Below are positions 1 to 8,087 of a DNA stretch of 13,831 nucleotides, piece after piece. A model generated the notes under the pieces. The model was not told where the DNA came from and made no database searches. It saw nothing but the letters and a program-made list of their open reading frames with translations. Numbering within the stretch: the first letter of the stretch is position 1; every line of letters starts with the position of its first letter. Source of the DNA: Candidatus Latescibacterota bacterium (GTDB lineage: Bacteria; JAAXHH01; JABIQT01); NCBI GenBank assembly GCA_018667995.1, contig JABIQT010000258.1:1-13831 (forward strand). Direction: 5' to 3'. The position numbers and the translations under genes were made by a program.

Positions 1-286
1 TGCCATTGTGTCCGAAAAAAATCATCCCATTCAGTGTGAGCAGGTGACGCCCCGAACGCATCTCTAACTCTCGCCAAAGTGGATAGCTTTCGTTGACCAT
101 TTCAGTGTAGTAAGGGGTGTCGTAGAGGGACCTGAAAATCCGCGAGTGTCCAGAGGAACTGCCATTTGTATGGCCCACTTGGAATTGCTCAATTCCCAGT
201 GGCGAGTCTCCCTGTCTGGTGAGATGATACAGGGCTGCGCTCCCCATTCCCCCCAATCCAATTACAATAACCGATCGAATAGACAT
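1..286 (-). CDS. Monomeric sarcosine oxidase / N-methyltryptophan oxidase-like FAD amine oxidase (partial, N-terminal 95 residues)
   Basis: Reading the - strand from the ATG at 286 down to base 1 gives an open frame of 95 codons that runs off the window. Residues 5-33 form a Rossmann FAD-binding start: hydrophobic strand, GLGGMG at 10-15, helix, and an acidic residue E33 at the end of strand 2. Residues 43-52 (SSSGHSRIFR) match the family's G-[ST]-S-x-G-[HD]-[ST]-R-x-x-R region. R49 and R52 fall at the positions of the active-site arginines known from monomeric sarcosine oxidase. WREL at 71-74 and the LLTL segment at 82-85 also fit. Enzymes of this family oxidise N-methyl amino acids to an imine plus H2O2. 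The exact substrate cannot be told, and the covalent-flavin cysteine lies outside the window. GGAG at 297-300 sits 10 nt before the ATG. It is divergent from the respiratory operon and probably unrelated to it. Confidence 0.85.
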   Translation of the reverse strand, partial: MSIRSVIVIGLGGMGSAALYHLTRQGDSPLGIEQFQVGHTNGSSSGHSRIFRSLYDTPYYTEMVNESYPLWRELEMRSGRHLLTLNGMIFFGHNG

Positions 287-404
287 GCTCTACTAACTCC
301 GTATAGGTTTTTGTCACTAGACCAATCCGACTCTACCTGCTCTTGGTCCTTTACAAAATGTAATACTTTTCCTGTTCAAATTAAAGGTTTTCTGAGGGAA
401 AGCC

Positions 405-433
405 TTGACAAGATTATCAGTCCTTATTATATC
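405..433 (+). promoter_or_regulatory. Candidate sigma70-like promoter for the ACIII-caa3 operon
   Basis: A perfect TTGACA box lies at 405-410, followed after 17 bp by TATATC at 428-433 (four of six matches to TATAAT). It sits in an AT-rich stretch about 80 bp before actA and is the best-placed promoter-like signal in the 230-bp divergent region 287-516. That region otherwise shows no open frame with a ribosome site and no long inverted repeat. If the organism uses a Bacteroidota-type sigma factor with different boxes, this match may be accidental. Confidence 0.35.
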
Positions 434-516
434 AAAAGCCGTCCATCGAAATAAGTCGTCTGGAAGTCAATACTCTATCACATTTCACCTTCATCCACAA
501 CTGAAGAAACACCACT

Positions 517-1185
517 ATGCCACAAATCTTTACACCCGCTGCGAATACGGTTGCTAAGGCTAGCATCGTGGGTGGATTCCTCCTCGTCGCATCTCTTCTT
601 TCTTCTGTGTTTTACCTCGGCTCAACATCATACGTTACACGACAGCAGGATGTCAGGCCACAGCCGGTACCATTTAGTCACAGGCATCATGTGAATCAGC
701 TTGGTATTGACTGTCGATACTGTCATACCTCTGTGGAAGAAAGCAACTTTGCTGGATTGCCGCAGACCAAGACTTGCATGAGTTGCCATTCTATGGTCTG
801 GACTGATGCGCCAATGCTGGAGCCTGTACGGGAGAGCTACGCCACAGGGGAATCGCTTGAGTGGGTCCGTGTTCATGATCTACCCGATTATGTGTACTTC
901 AATCATAGTATCCATGTAAATAAAGGTATTGGTTGCGAGTCCTGTCACGGTGCTGTGAATGAAATGGCTCTGATGTTTCAGGAGAATTCGCTCCAAATGA
1001 TGTGGTGCCTGGAATGTCATCGAAATCCTGAGGCCCACATACGTGACCGAGCAGATATATATAAATTCGAATCGCAACCAGATTACGATCCACCCGCCGA
1101 TCAGCTGGCACTGGGTGAGCAACTTGTCCGCAGCTATAAGGTCAATAAAATCCAATTGGAAGACTGCTCCATCTGTCACCGTTAG
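517..1185 (+). CDS. actA: Alternative complex III subunit ActA, pentaheme cytochrome c
   Basis: Membrane-anchored multiheme cytochrome that collects electrons from ActB and passes them on at the periplasmic face. One N-terminal hydrophobic segment (about residues 17-35) can serve as uncleaved anchor, with the rest exported. Five CxxCH heme c sites are visible: C66-H70 (CRYCH), C87-H91 (CMSCH), C140-H144 (CESCH), C164-H168 (CLECH) and C217-H221 (CSICH). The last ends one residue before the stop. FSHRHH at 53-58 and FNHSIHV at 128-134 supply further conserved histidines, likely axial ligands. The length of 222 residues and the heme count fit ActA. It is the first gene of the operon, 29 bp before actB. 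The ribosome site before the ATG is weak (only GAAGAAA nearby), so the start rests mainly on the position of the anchor helix. Related multiheme cytochromes are the only alternative, and the actB neighbour argues against that. Confidence 0.95.
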   Translation: MPQIFTPAANTVAKASIVGGFLLVASLLSSVFYLGSTSYVTRQQDVRPQPVPFSHRHHVNQLGIDCRYCHTSVEESNFAGLPQTKTCMSCHSMVWTDAPMLEPVRESYATGESLEWVRVHDLPDYVYFNHSIHVNKGIGCESCHGAVNEMALMFQENSLQMMWCLECHRNPEAHIRDRADIYKFESQPDYDPPADQLALGEQLVRSYKVNKIQLEDCSICHR

Positions 1186-1214
1186 TAACCGTACAGAGAT
1201 GGAAGAGTAACTTT

Positions 1215-4200
1215 ATGAAATCAACTGGCACACAGCTCGACATAGAAGCAATCCGTCAACGTCTTGAAGACAGCAGAGGCCCCAAGTACTGGCAAAGCCT
1301 TGAAGAATTGTCGGATACCGATGATTTTCACGCGTTCATGAACAAGGAATTTCCTCAACATATAGAAGAGGTAAATGCGAACCCGGTCAGCCGCCGCAAC
1401 TTCCTAAAGCTAATGGGTGCTTCCGTGGCCCTGGCTGGCGCATCCGCTTGTACAAAACAACCTACCGAGAAAATCCTACCGTACGTAAAGCGACCCGAAG
1501 AGATTATTCCAGGCAACAAACCCCTCTTTTACGCGAGTGCACACTGCATGGGCGGTGTCGCCTCAGGAATACTCGTCGAAAGTCACATGGCCCGCCCGAC
1601 AAAGATCGAGGGCAATCCTGACCACCCTGGCAGTCTCGGTGCAACTGATGTATTTGCCCAAGCCTCTATTCTGTCTCTATATGATCCAGACAGGTCACAG
1701 GCGGTGATCAGGCGTGGCCGAATCAGTACATGGGATGTGTTCATCAATGAGATATCCGTTGCACTTGGTGAGCAATCAGGAAAGCAAGGGGCCGGGCTGC
1801 GCATTCTTACGGAGACCGTTACTTCGCCAACGGCAGCAGCACAGATTAATAGTATTTTGGCGGCATACCCACAGGCAAAGTGGCACCAGTATGATCCGAT
1901 ACACCGTGACAACGTCCGGGAAGGAACACGTCTCGCCTTCGGCCGCGATGCCACTGTCCGATATATGGTTGAGAAGGCAAATGTAATCCTGTCGCTGGAT
2001 TCCGATTTTCTGGCTTCTGGCCCTGGTGCCGTTCGATATGCCCGTGATTTTGCTTCGCGACGGAACGTTGGCGAAGGCGATATGGACATGAATCGCCTGT
2101 ATCAGATTGAGAGCACGCCCACGGCCACTGGCAGTATCGCTGATCACCGACTGCCGCAACGTGCCAGTGACATTGAATCTATAGCTCGCTCGGTAGCCGC
2201 CGGTCTCGGCCTGCAGGTAAGTCCTGGCGCAACTTCTTCTGATGCGTCGGTGGCACAATGGGTATCGGCAATAGTAGCCGATCTGCAGTCCCAGAATGGT
2301 AGCGGTCTGATCGTCGTAGGCGACAATCAGCCTCCTGTGGTGCATGCACTCGCTCATGCCATGAACGAAGCCCTTGGCAACGTCGGCAATACAATAGAGT
2401 ACACGCGATCTATCGAAGCCAGTCCGGTCAACCAGACTTCATCGCTTCGTGATCTTGTTCAGGATATGGCTGATGAAAAGGTCGATCTCCTATTCGTAAT
2501 CGATGCAAATCCAGTGTACTCCTCTCCAGCGGGACTGGATTTCCGGACGCAGATGAACAAAGTAGCGCTTCGGATTCATCAGGGCTTGTACCGTGATGAA
2601 ACCGGCGAACAGTGTCATTGGCATATTCCGCAGGCACATGCCCTTGAATCATGGGGAGATGCCCGGGCTTATGATGGTACCGTAACGACCATCCAACCAA
2701 TGATCGCACCACTCTATGGTGGGAAAACTGATACTGAGTTGTTGTCTGTCATTGCAGGTCAGGCTGGGAAGAAGAGTTACGATCTGGTTCGTGAATACTG
2801 GGAGAACAGTGGGGCCGTTTCCGGTGAATTTGAAGCCTACTGGCAGAACTCCATCCATAACGGTTTTGTTCGGGATAGTCGCCTCCTTGCGGTAAACCTG
2901 CGGATACAGTCCGTTGCCGAATTCGGCCAGACGCCCAATGTTTCCGACGATATGGAAGTCATATTCGCCGCAGATCCAACCGTCTGGGACGGTCGCCACG
3001 CCAATAGCGGGTGGTTGCAGGAATTACCCAAGCCGCTCACAAAGTTGACCTGGGACAATGCGGCGCTGCTGGCTCCGAGTACCGCCGAACAGTTGGACGT
3101 CTCAAACGGCGATGTGCTGGAAATTACATTCGGTGGTAATACGATCCAGGCGCCCGTTTGGATTCTACCAGGCCATGCCAGAAACACCACGACGCTACAC
3201 TTGGGCTATGGCCGAAGCAGCGGCGGTAGAATAGCCACGGGAATCGGTTTTAATGCCTACGCGCTTCGCAATCCTTCGAATTCCTGGTTTGGTACAGGGG
3301 CGCAGGTCAGTAAGACAGGCGAGACATACGATCTATACAGTACGCAGGATCATCACGTAGTCGACCTTGAGGGCTTGGGGCAGATGCAGCAGGAACGGCA
3401 TCTGGTACGCGAATCAGATCTTGCGGAGTATCAGGGCGACCATGATGTAATCCATGACATGGGACATGACCCTGCTGCCGAATTATCGATGTATCCCGAT
3501 GACCACGTTTACGGCGGACCGAATGCTTGGGGCATGGTCATTGATCTAAACAAATGTAATGGCTGCAATACTTGTACCATCGCTTGTCAGGCAGAGAATA
3601 ACATCTCAGTGGTGGGCAAGGACGAAGTCGGCAACGGCCGGGAGATGCACTGGATACGTCTCGACAGGTACTATGCTGGGAATGATCTCGATGATCCTCG
3701 TACTTTTAATCAACCGGTCCCTTGCATGCAATGTGAAGACGCCCCTTGTGAGCTCGTCTGTCCCGTCGGCGCGACCGTGCATACCAAAGAAGGTCTGAAC
3801 GACATGGTATACAACCGGTGTGTCGGTACCAGATACTGCTCCAATAACTGTCCTTACAAGGTTCGACGTTTCAATTTCTATCTGTACATAGAAAATGAAT
3901 TCAATCTGTCACAGGAACCCGTGCGGCAGATGGCTTACAATCCTGACGTGACCGTGAGAAGTCGTGGCGTGATGGAGAAATGCACTTACTGCACTCAGCG
4001 AATCAGCGCCGCACGCATCAGCTCCAAGATCTCTGATCTTCCAGTCAAAGATGGCGATGTGATCACAGCGTGTCAGCAGGCGTGCCCGACGCAGGCCATA
4101 ACTTTCGGCAATACCAAAGATCGAAGCAGCAAGGTGTCGAGATTGAAAGCCAGTGATCTGAATTATGGAATGTTGGCTGATATCGGTACCAAGCCGCGCA

Positions 4201-4250
4201 CCACATATCTTGGTCGGATTCGCAATCCTAATCCGACGCTTGAAGCTTAG
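1215..4250 (+). CDS. actB: Alternative complex III subunit ActB, Tat-exported molybdopterin-oxidoreductase-like / iron-sulfur protein
   Basis: Large periplasmic subunit that carries electrons from the quinol site to the cytochromes. Residues 1-58 form the extended leader typical of this family (YWQSLEEL at 25-32, FPQHIEE at 46-52), before the twin-arginine signal SRRNFLKLMGAS at 59-70 and a hydrophobic stretch ending at C79, a weak lipobox (ASAC). Residues about 85-760 resemble the catalytic chain of molybdopterin oxidoreductases (VESHMARPTKIEGNPDHPGS at 121-140). No CxxCxxxC cluster motif is present there, in line with ActB chains lacking molybdenum cofactor. Residues about 770-960 hold the four-cluster ferredoxin domain: C781/784/787/791, C837/840/845/849, C869/875/879 and C923/926 with C953/957. 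In the family these bind three [4Fe-4S] and one [3Fe-4S] cluster. GGAAGAG at 1201-1207 sits 7 nt before the ATG. At 1011 residues it is full length, the usual fused form of the catalytic-like and Fe-S chains. Confidence 0.96.
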   Translation: MKSTGTQLDIEAIRQRLEDSRGPKYWQSLEELSDTDDFHAFMNKEFPQHIEEVNANPVSRRNFLKLMGASVALAGASACTKQPTEKILPYVKRPEEIIPGNKPLFYASAHCMGGVASGILVESHMARPTKIEGNPDHPGSLGATDVFAQASILSLYDPDRSQAVIRRGRISTWDVFINEISVALGEQSGKQGAGLRILTETVTSPTAAAQINSILAAYPQAKWHQYDPIHRDNVREGTRLAFGRDATVRYMVEKANVILSLDSDFLASGPGAVRYARDFASRRNVGEGDMDMNRLYQIESTPTATGSIADHRLPQRASDIESIARSVAAGLGLQVSPGATSSDASVAQWVSAIVADLQSQNGSGLIVVGDNQPPVVHALAHAMNEALGNVGNTIEYTRSIEASPVNQTSSLRDLVQDMADEKVDLLFVIDANPVYSSPAGLDFRTQMNKVALRIHQGLYRDETGEQCHWHIPQAHALESWGDARAYDGTVTTIQPMIAPLYGGKTDTELLSVIAGQAGKKSYDLVREYWENSGAVSGEFEAYWQNSIHNGFVRDSRLLAVNLRIQSVAEFGQTPNVSDDMEVIFAADPTVWDGRHANSGWLQELPKPLTKLTWDNAALLAPSTAEQLDVSNGDVLEITFGGNTIQAPVWILPGHARNTTTLHLGYGRSSGGRIATGIGFNAYALRNPSNSWFGTGAQVSKTGETYDLYSTQDHHVVDLEGLGQMQQERHLVRESDLAEYQGDHDVIHDMGHDPAAELSMYPDDHVYGGPNAWGMVIDLNKCNGCNTCTIACQAENNISVVGKDEVGNGREMHWIRLDRYYAGNDLDDPRTFNQPVPCMQCEDAPCELVCPVGATVHTKEGLNDMVYNRCVGTRYCSNNCPYKVRRFNFYLYIENEFNLSQEPVRQMAYNPDVTVRSRGVMEKCTYCTQRISAARISSKISDLPVKDGDVITACQQACPTQAITFGNTKDRSSKVSRLKASDLNYGMLADIGTKPRTTYLGRIRNPNPTLEA

Positions 4251-4270
4251 TTAAGTAGTTTGACTACGTA

Positions 4271-4293
4271 AGACATGTCTATTTGGGACATGT
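4271..4293 (+). repeat. Palindrome plus repeated GACATGT in the actB-actC gap
   Basis: AGACATGTCT at 4271-4280 is a perfect 10-bp palindrome, and GACATGT recurs at 4287-4293, 15 bp after its first copy at 4272. The two ACATGT cores could pair as a 6-bp stem around a 9-nt loop. This is the only notable structure in the 82-bp gap between actB and actC. No T-run follows, so it is not a classical terminator. It could be a weak mRNA structure or chance. Confidence 0.3.
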
Positions 4294-4317
4294 AGGCCCT
4301 GCAGATTCTAAAATCGT

Positions 4318-4325
4318 AGAGGGAG
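4318..4325 (+). promoter_or_regulatory. Ribosome binding site that fixes the TTG start of actC
   Basis: AGAGGGAG lies 7 nt before the TTG at 4333, a strong Shine-Dalgarno match at ideal spacing. No ATG or GTG in the actC frame is as well placed, so this site decides for TTG initiation. Confidence 0.75.
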
Positions 4326-4332
4326 TTGTACC

Positions 4333-5718
4333 TTGTCGCAACAAGTTCGAACGATCCAAGGTGGTCAGGAGTATACGGGACCCGGTGTAGTGGGCCCTGA
4401 ATACGATAATACGACGGTCACGGAAAAAATCTCTAATCTTGTACTTCGGAAAGATACCGAACTCTCCTGGTTTGCTGGGGTCGCCATCGGTGCATTCGGT
4501 GGCTTAATCCTCCTGGTATCTGTTACGTATCTCGTACTAATAGGTACGGGTATTTGGGGGCTTAATGTTCCAGTAGGCTGGGGATTTGCCATAATTAACT
4601 TCGTCTGGTGGATTGGTATTGGCCATGCTGGTACGTTGATATCGGCAATTCTTCATCTCATGCAGCAGTCCTGGCGGAATTCTATCAACAGATTCGCCGA
4701 GGCCATGACCATTTTTGCTGTAATGTGTGCCGGAATGTTTCCGCTGCTTCATGTGGGACGTCCGTGGTTGGCGTACTGGTTGATGCCGCTTCCTAATACG
4801 ATGGCATTGTGGCCCCAGTGGCGCAGTCCACTTGTTTGGGATGTATTTGCAGTATCTACCTATTTTACCGTATCCCTGATATTCTGGTACATGGGAATGA
4901 TTCCGGATCTCGGTACGCTGCGCGATCGCGCGACCAACCCCTACCTGCGCCAGCTCTTTGGTCTGCTGTCTATGGGATGGCGAGGCGCCACTTCACACTG
5001 GGCCCGATACGAGAAGGCCTACCTCATCCTTGCTGGACTTTCAACCCCGCTTGTACTCTCGGTGCATTCCGTAGTGAGTTTTGACTTTGCAGTCTCCCTT
5101 GTGCCGGGATGGCATACCACCGTGTTCCCGCCATACTTTGTTGCCGGAGCTGTATATGCAGGATTTGCTATGGTATTAACTTGTACGATTCCAGTCAGGA
5201 AATACTATGGACTGGAGGGCTTGATTACCATACGTCATCTTGAGAATATGGCTAAGGTGACGTTGGCGACGGGCTACATTGTGATCTATGGATATGCCAT
5301 GGAAGCTTTCATCTCCTGGTACAGTGCGAGTCCCTATGAGGGATTCATGATGTGGAATCGGATGTGGTCGGGACCCTATTGGTGGTCATATTGGATGCTC
5401 CTTTTCTGCAATGCCTTCAGTATTCAATTCCTATGGTTCAAGAAACTCCGGAGAAGCCCGATATTCCTCTGGTTCCTATCGCTTATTGTTGGCGTTGGTA
5501 TGTGGCTTGAGCGATTCGTGATCGTCGTGACCAGTTTGGCACGTGATTACCTTCCCTCTTCATGGGACGTGTACTCTGGCACCGTTTGGGACTGGTCGCT
5601 GTACATTGGTACGATCGGTTTCTTTATCATGATGATGTTCCTCTTCATCAGGTTTCTACCGATCATTCCCATGTCTGAAATGAAAATGATCCTACCAAGA
5701 TCCAAAAAGGCGGAGTAG
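4333..5718 (+). CDS. actC: Alternative complex III subunit ActC, NrfD-like quinone-binding membrane protein
   Basis: Integral membrane subunit of the NrfD/PsrC family, thought to form a quinol-oxidation site next to the ActB iron-sulfur clusters. About ten hydrophobic spans lie between residues 46 and 445, after a polar N-terminus of about 45 residues. Typical ACIII signatures are WWIGIGHAGTLISAILHLM at 92-110 (with H98), LLHVGRPW at 138-145, SVHSVVSFDFA at 243-253 and PPYFVAGAVYAG at 266-277. Translation begins at TTG, supported by the strong ribosome site at 4318-4325. The length of 461 residues is normal for the family. It follows actB after 82 bp and precedes actD by 4 bp, so actC-actD-actE-actF form a tightly packed block. 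The only other candidates, NrfD or PsrC of other complexes, are ruled out by the surrounding ACIII genes. Confidence 0.95.
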   Translation: MSQQVRTIQGGQEYTGPGVVGPEYDNTTVTEKISNLVLRKDTELSWFAGVAIGAFGGLILLVSVTYLVLIGTGIWGLNVPVGWGFAIINFVWWIGIGHAGTLISAILHLMQQSWRNSINRFAEAMTIFAVMCAGMFPLLHVGRPWLAYWLMPLPNTMALWPQWRSPLVWDVFAVSTYFTVSLIFWYMGMIPDLGTLRDRATNPYLRQLFGLLSMGWRGATSHWARYEKAYLILAGLSTPLVLSVHSVVSFDFAVSLVPGWHTTVFPPYFVAGAVYAGFAMVLTCTIPVRKYYGLEGLITIRHLENMAKVTLATGYIVIYGYAMEAFISWYSASPYEGFMMWNRMWSGPYWWSYWMLLFCNAFSIQFLWFKKLRRSPIFLWFLSLIVGVGMWLERFVIVVTSLARDYLPSSWDVYSGTVWDWSLYIGTIGFFIMMMFLFIRFLPIIPMSEMKMILPRSKKAE

Positions 5719-5722
5719 CAAA

Positions 5723-6280
5723 ATGAGTCACGGAAACGGTTCGAGCGCTGAACCGCAACTGCACGGTATCATGGCTGAATTTGAAGATGAAGAAGCCATC
5801 ATCAGTGCGACCCAGCAGGCAGTAGACGCCGGATATAAGAAGATGGAGACATACACTCCGTATCCTCTCGAAGAGTTGATGGATATTCTGCATCTGCACA
5901 AGAACAAGGTCGCTCTCGTTATACTTATAGGTGGAATCTTCGGATGTATTGTGGGCTTTTTCATGCAGTATTATGCTTCCGTGATTCACTATCCCATTAA
6001 CGTGGGCGGACGGCCATTCAACAGTTGGCCTGCTTTCGTTCCCGTGATGTTTGAATGCACGATTCTGTTCGCGGCACTATCGGCGATCGTGGGCATGCTC
6101 ACCATGAACGGCCTTCCCAGACCTCACCATCCAGTATTCAATGTAGAACGATTTAAGTATGCCTCACAGGATCGGTTTTTTCTCTGCATTGAATCTGACG
6201 ATCCCAAATTTGAGATTACTGAAACTAAACAATTTCTGGAGAACCTGAACCCGCATGAGGTATCTGAAGTTGAAGAGTAA
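5723..6280 (+). CDS. actD: Alternative complex III subunit ActD (DUF3341 family)
   Basis: Small membrane subunit of ACIII without known cofactors. A cytoplasmic N-terminal domain contains GIMAEFEDEEAIISA (15-29) and YTPYPLEEL (44-52), the pattern expected of DUF3341 proteins. Two membrane spans follow at about 63-84 and 106-128, joined by a loop with INVGGRPFNSWPAFVPVMFE at 92-111, the most conserved part of the family. The acidic C-terminus reads FLENLNPHEVSEVEE. GGCGGAG at 5710-5716 precedes the ATG by 6 nt. The gene starts 4 bp after the actC stop, and its last 26 bases overlap actE. In the solved Flavobacterium complex ActD packs against the NrfD-like subunits, so a structural role is the likely one. 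Confidence 0.93.
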   Translation: MSHGNGSSAEPQLHGIMAEFEDEEAIISATQQAVDAGYKKMETYTPYPLEELMDILHLHKNKVALVILIGGIFGCIVGFFMQYYASVIHYPINVGGRPFNSWPAFVPVMFECTILFAALSAIVGMLTMNGLPRPHHPVFNVERFKYASQDRFFLCIESDDPKFEITETKQFLENLNPHEVSEVEE

Positions 6281-6872
6281 CCAGTACCAACTCACCAGCC
6301 TGGGGCTCCTGTGCCTCATTTGCGTCACCACGTTAGCGGCGTGTCGGCAGGATATGCATGACCAGCCAAAATACGAGCCCTACGAGGTGAGCAGTTTCTT
6401 CGACGACAAACGGACGGCCAGAAATCCAGTCGAGGGAACCATTGCCCGCGGTAATCTCCGGGCTGACGATCATCTGTATACCGGCAAAGTCAACGGTGAA
6501 CTGGCAACCACGTTTCCCTTTGAAGTTACTCGGGAAGTGTTAGAGCGGGGCCAGGAACGATTTGGTATCTATTGTGCCCCCTGTCACAGCAGTATTGGTG
6601 ACGGCAACGGAATGATTGCCCAACGTGGTGGAAGCAGCATGAAACAGCCCGCCACATACCATAGTCAGCAAATGCGCGATATGCCAGTTGGACACTTCTT
6701 TGATGTAATGACCAATGGATTCGGATCCATGTACAGTTATTCCGAACGTATTTCTGTACGAGACCGCTGGGCTATCGCAGCTTATATTCGTGTGCTGCAG
6801 ATGAGCCAGAACGCAAGTATCGAGGACGTCCCCGCGGCCCAGCGACAGCGATTGATAATGGGAGAACAATGA
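6255..6872 (+). CDS. actE: Alternative complex III subunit ActE, monoheme cytochrome c lipoprotein
   Basis: Lipid-anchored periplasmic cytochrome, probably the exit point for electrons towards the oxidase. Residues 1-29 are a lipoprotein signal peptide with lipobox LAAC, so C30 should be the acylated N-terminus. The single heme site is CAPCH at C107-H111, followed by GDGNGM at 115-120. M159 in GFGSMYSYSERI is the probable second axial ligand. RWAIAAYIRVLQ at 171-182 is the usual C-terminal helix of a class I cytochrome c. The ATG at 6255 lies inside actD (26-base overlap), with GGAG at 6238-6241 at a long 13-nt spacing. An in-frame TTG at 6270, 9 nt after GAGG (6257-6260), would give a protein five residues shorter with the same signal peptide. 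Either start keeps the lipobox. It overlaps actF by four bases (ATGA). Confidence 0.94.
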   Translation: MRYLKLKSNQYQLTSLGLLCLICVTTLAACRQDMHDQPKYEPYEVSSFFDDKRTARNPVEGTIARGNLRADDHLYTGKVNGELATTFPFEVTREVLERGQERFGIYCAPCHSSIGDGNGMIAQRGGSSMKQPATYHSQQMRDMPVGHFFDVMTNGFGSMYSYSERISVRDRWAIAAYIRVLQMSQNASIEDVPAAQRQRLIMGEQ

Positions 6873-8050
6873 CAACGACAACCGAGACGCTACGTCCTCA
6901 ACTCGATCAACTGCAGAAAGTCTCTCTGATTTTAGGGCTGGTAATAGTGGCCGGATCGGCTGCTGCGGCATTTACTATGGGGCAGCAGGCTGAATTCTTT
7001 CAATCCTATCTAATCGGGTTTTTCTTTTGGACAGGGATTGCTCTCTCCTGTTGGGGCCTGTGCATGTTGCACCACCTGGTCACCGGGCGATGGGGATTCG
7101 TACTTCAGCGTGTTTTTGAATCGGGCATGAGTACATTCCCGCTTCTCTTTGTTCTCTTTCTTCCGATACTATTGCTGGGTATGCAGGACTTGTACCCCTG
7201 GGCGCGACCTGAAGCCGCGGATGATCCCCTTCTGCAGCACAAAGAGGCGTATCTCAATTACGGTTTCTTCGTGGTCCGCGCTGTCATCTATTTTGCCATC
7301 TGGATCGGTGTGTCGAGTTATCTCATAAAATGGTCCAATGCCCAAGATGAGAGCGGTGATCCTGCCCTGTCGGACCGATTGCAGGCATTGAGCGGACCTG
7401 GGATGCCGTTGTTCGCACTCACCGTCACTTTTGCATCGTTCGATTGGCTTATGTCGCTGGATCCCCATTGGTTCTCTACCCTATACGGTGTGATGATGAT
7501 CGTGAGCGCCGGGGGAGCGACCATGGCCTTCGCCATTATCATGATGAATTATCTGCATAAGCATGAACCGCTGTCCCGCTTTGCCAATGCCGGCAGGTTT
7601 TACGAATGGGGCAAAATTGAGCTGGCATTCATGTTACTTTGGTTTTACATGATGTTGTCCCAATTTCTGATCATATGGGCTGCTAATCTACCGGAGGAGA
7701 CGCCGTGGTACATTCACAGGTCAACCGGTGGTTGGGAGATATATAGTTTTTGTCTCATCCTGCTCAGATTTGTGGTGCCCTTCTGCCTGCTGCTATCCAT
7801 CCCGAGGAAGAAGAATCCCAAGCGGCTGGTCCGTGTGGCCGTTCTTATCCTTGTCATGCACTTTGCAGACTTGTTCTGGCACATAATGCCCAATTTCTCA
7901 CAGCATGGCGTACACATAGGTCTTCTTAACATAGCACTGCCCCTTGGTATAGGGGGCATCTGGTTTGCCGTATTTCTGATGCGTCTGAAATCCAGGCCGA
8001 TTATCCCGCAGAAAGATCCCCGATTCGCAGAATACGTCGAGGCCACTTAA
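6869..8050 (+). CDS. actF: Alternative complex III subunit ActF, second quinone-binding membrane protein
   Basis: Membrane subunit related to ActC, shorter and more divergent, annotated in the family as quinol:cytochrome c oxidoreductase quinone-binding subunit 2. About ten hydrophobic spans run from residue 18 to 372. Recognisable segments are TFASFDWLMSLDPHWFSTLY at 187-206, EWGKIELAFMLLWFYMMLSQ at 246-265 and the following WAANLPEETPWY at 270-281. All three are typical of ActF. H68 and H69 follow the second span. The ATG overlaps the actE stop (ATGA, four bases), and GGGAG at 6860-6864 lies 4 nt upstream, a short spacing usual for coupled genes. The C-terminus ends shortly after the last span with DPRFAEYVE. 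In known structures ActF faces the opposite side of the complex from ActC and may take part in proton movement. That role is inferred, not visible here. Confidence 0.94.
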   Translation: MTTTTETLRPQLDQLQKVSLILGLVIVAGSAAAAFTMGQQAEFFQSYLIGFFFWTGIALSCWGLCMLHHLVTGRWGFVLQRVFESGMSTFPLLFVLFLPILLLGMQDLYPWARPEAADDPLLQHKEAYLNYGFFVVRAVIYFAIWIGVSSYLIKWSNAQDESGDPALSDRLQALSGPGMPLFALTVTFASFDWLMSLDPHWFSTLYGVMMIVSAGGATMAFAIIMMNYLHKHEPLSRFANAGRFYEWGKIELAFMLLWFYMMLSQFLIIWAANLPEETPWYIHRSTGGWEIYSFCLILLRFVVPFCLLLSIPRKKNPKRLVRVAVLILVMHFADLFWHIMPNFSQHGVHIGLLNIALPLGIGGIWFAVFLMRLKSRPIIPQKDPRFAEYVEAT

Positions 8051-8087
8051 AGATCCGGTCCACCACGTAGAGGTATAGGTTTCAGCT

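Noticed and set aside
64-261. 65-codon - strand frame
   Set aside because: It lies in another frame of the same strand as the FAD oxidase, whose translation shows clear family motifs. It is a shadow.
146-454. 102-codon + strand frame before actA
   Set aside because: Its first half is antisense to the FAD oxidase frame at 1-286, it has no ribosome site, and the protein resembles nothing known to me.
1776-2357. 193-codon - strand frame inside actB
   Set aside because: Antisense to a fully supported gene, with no motif and no ribosome site. A long antisense frame of this kind is expected by codon bias.
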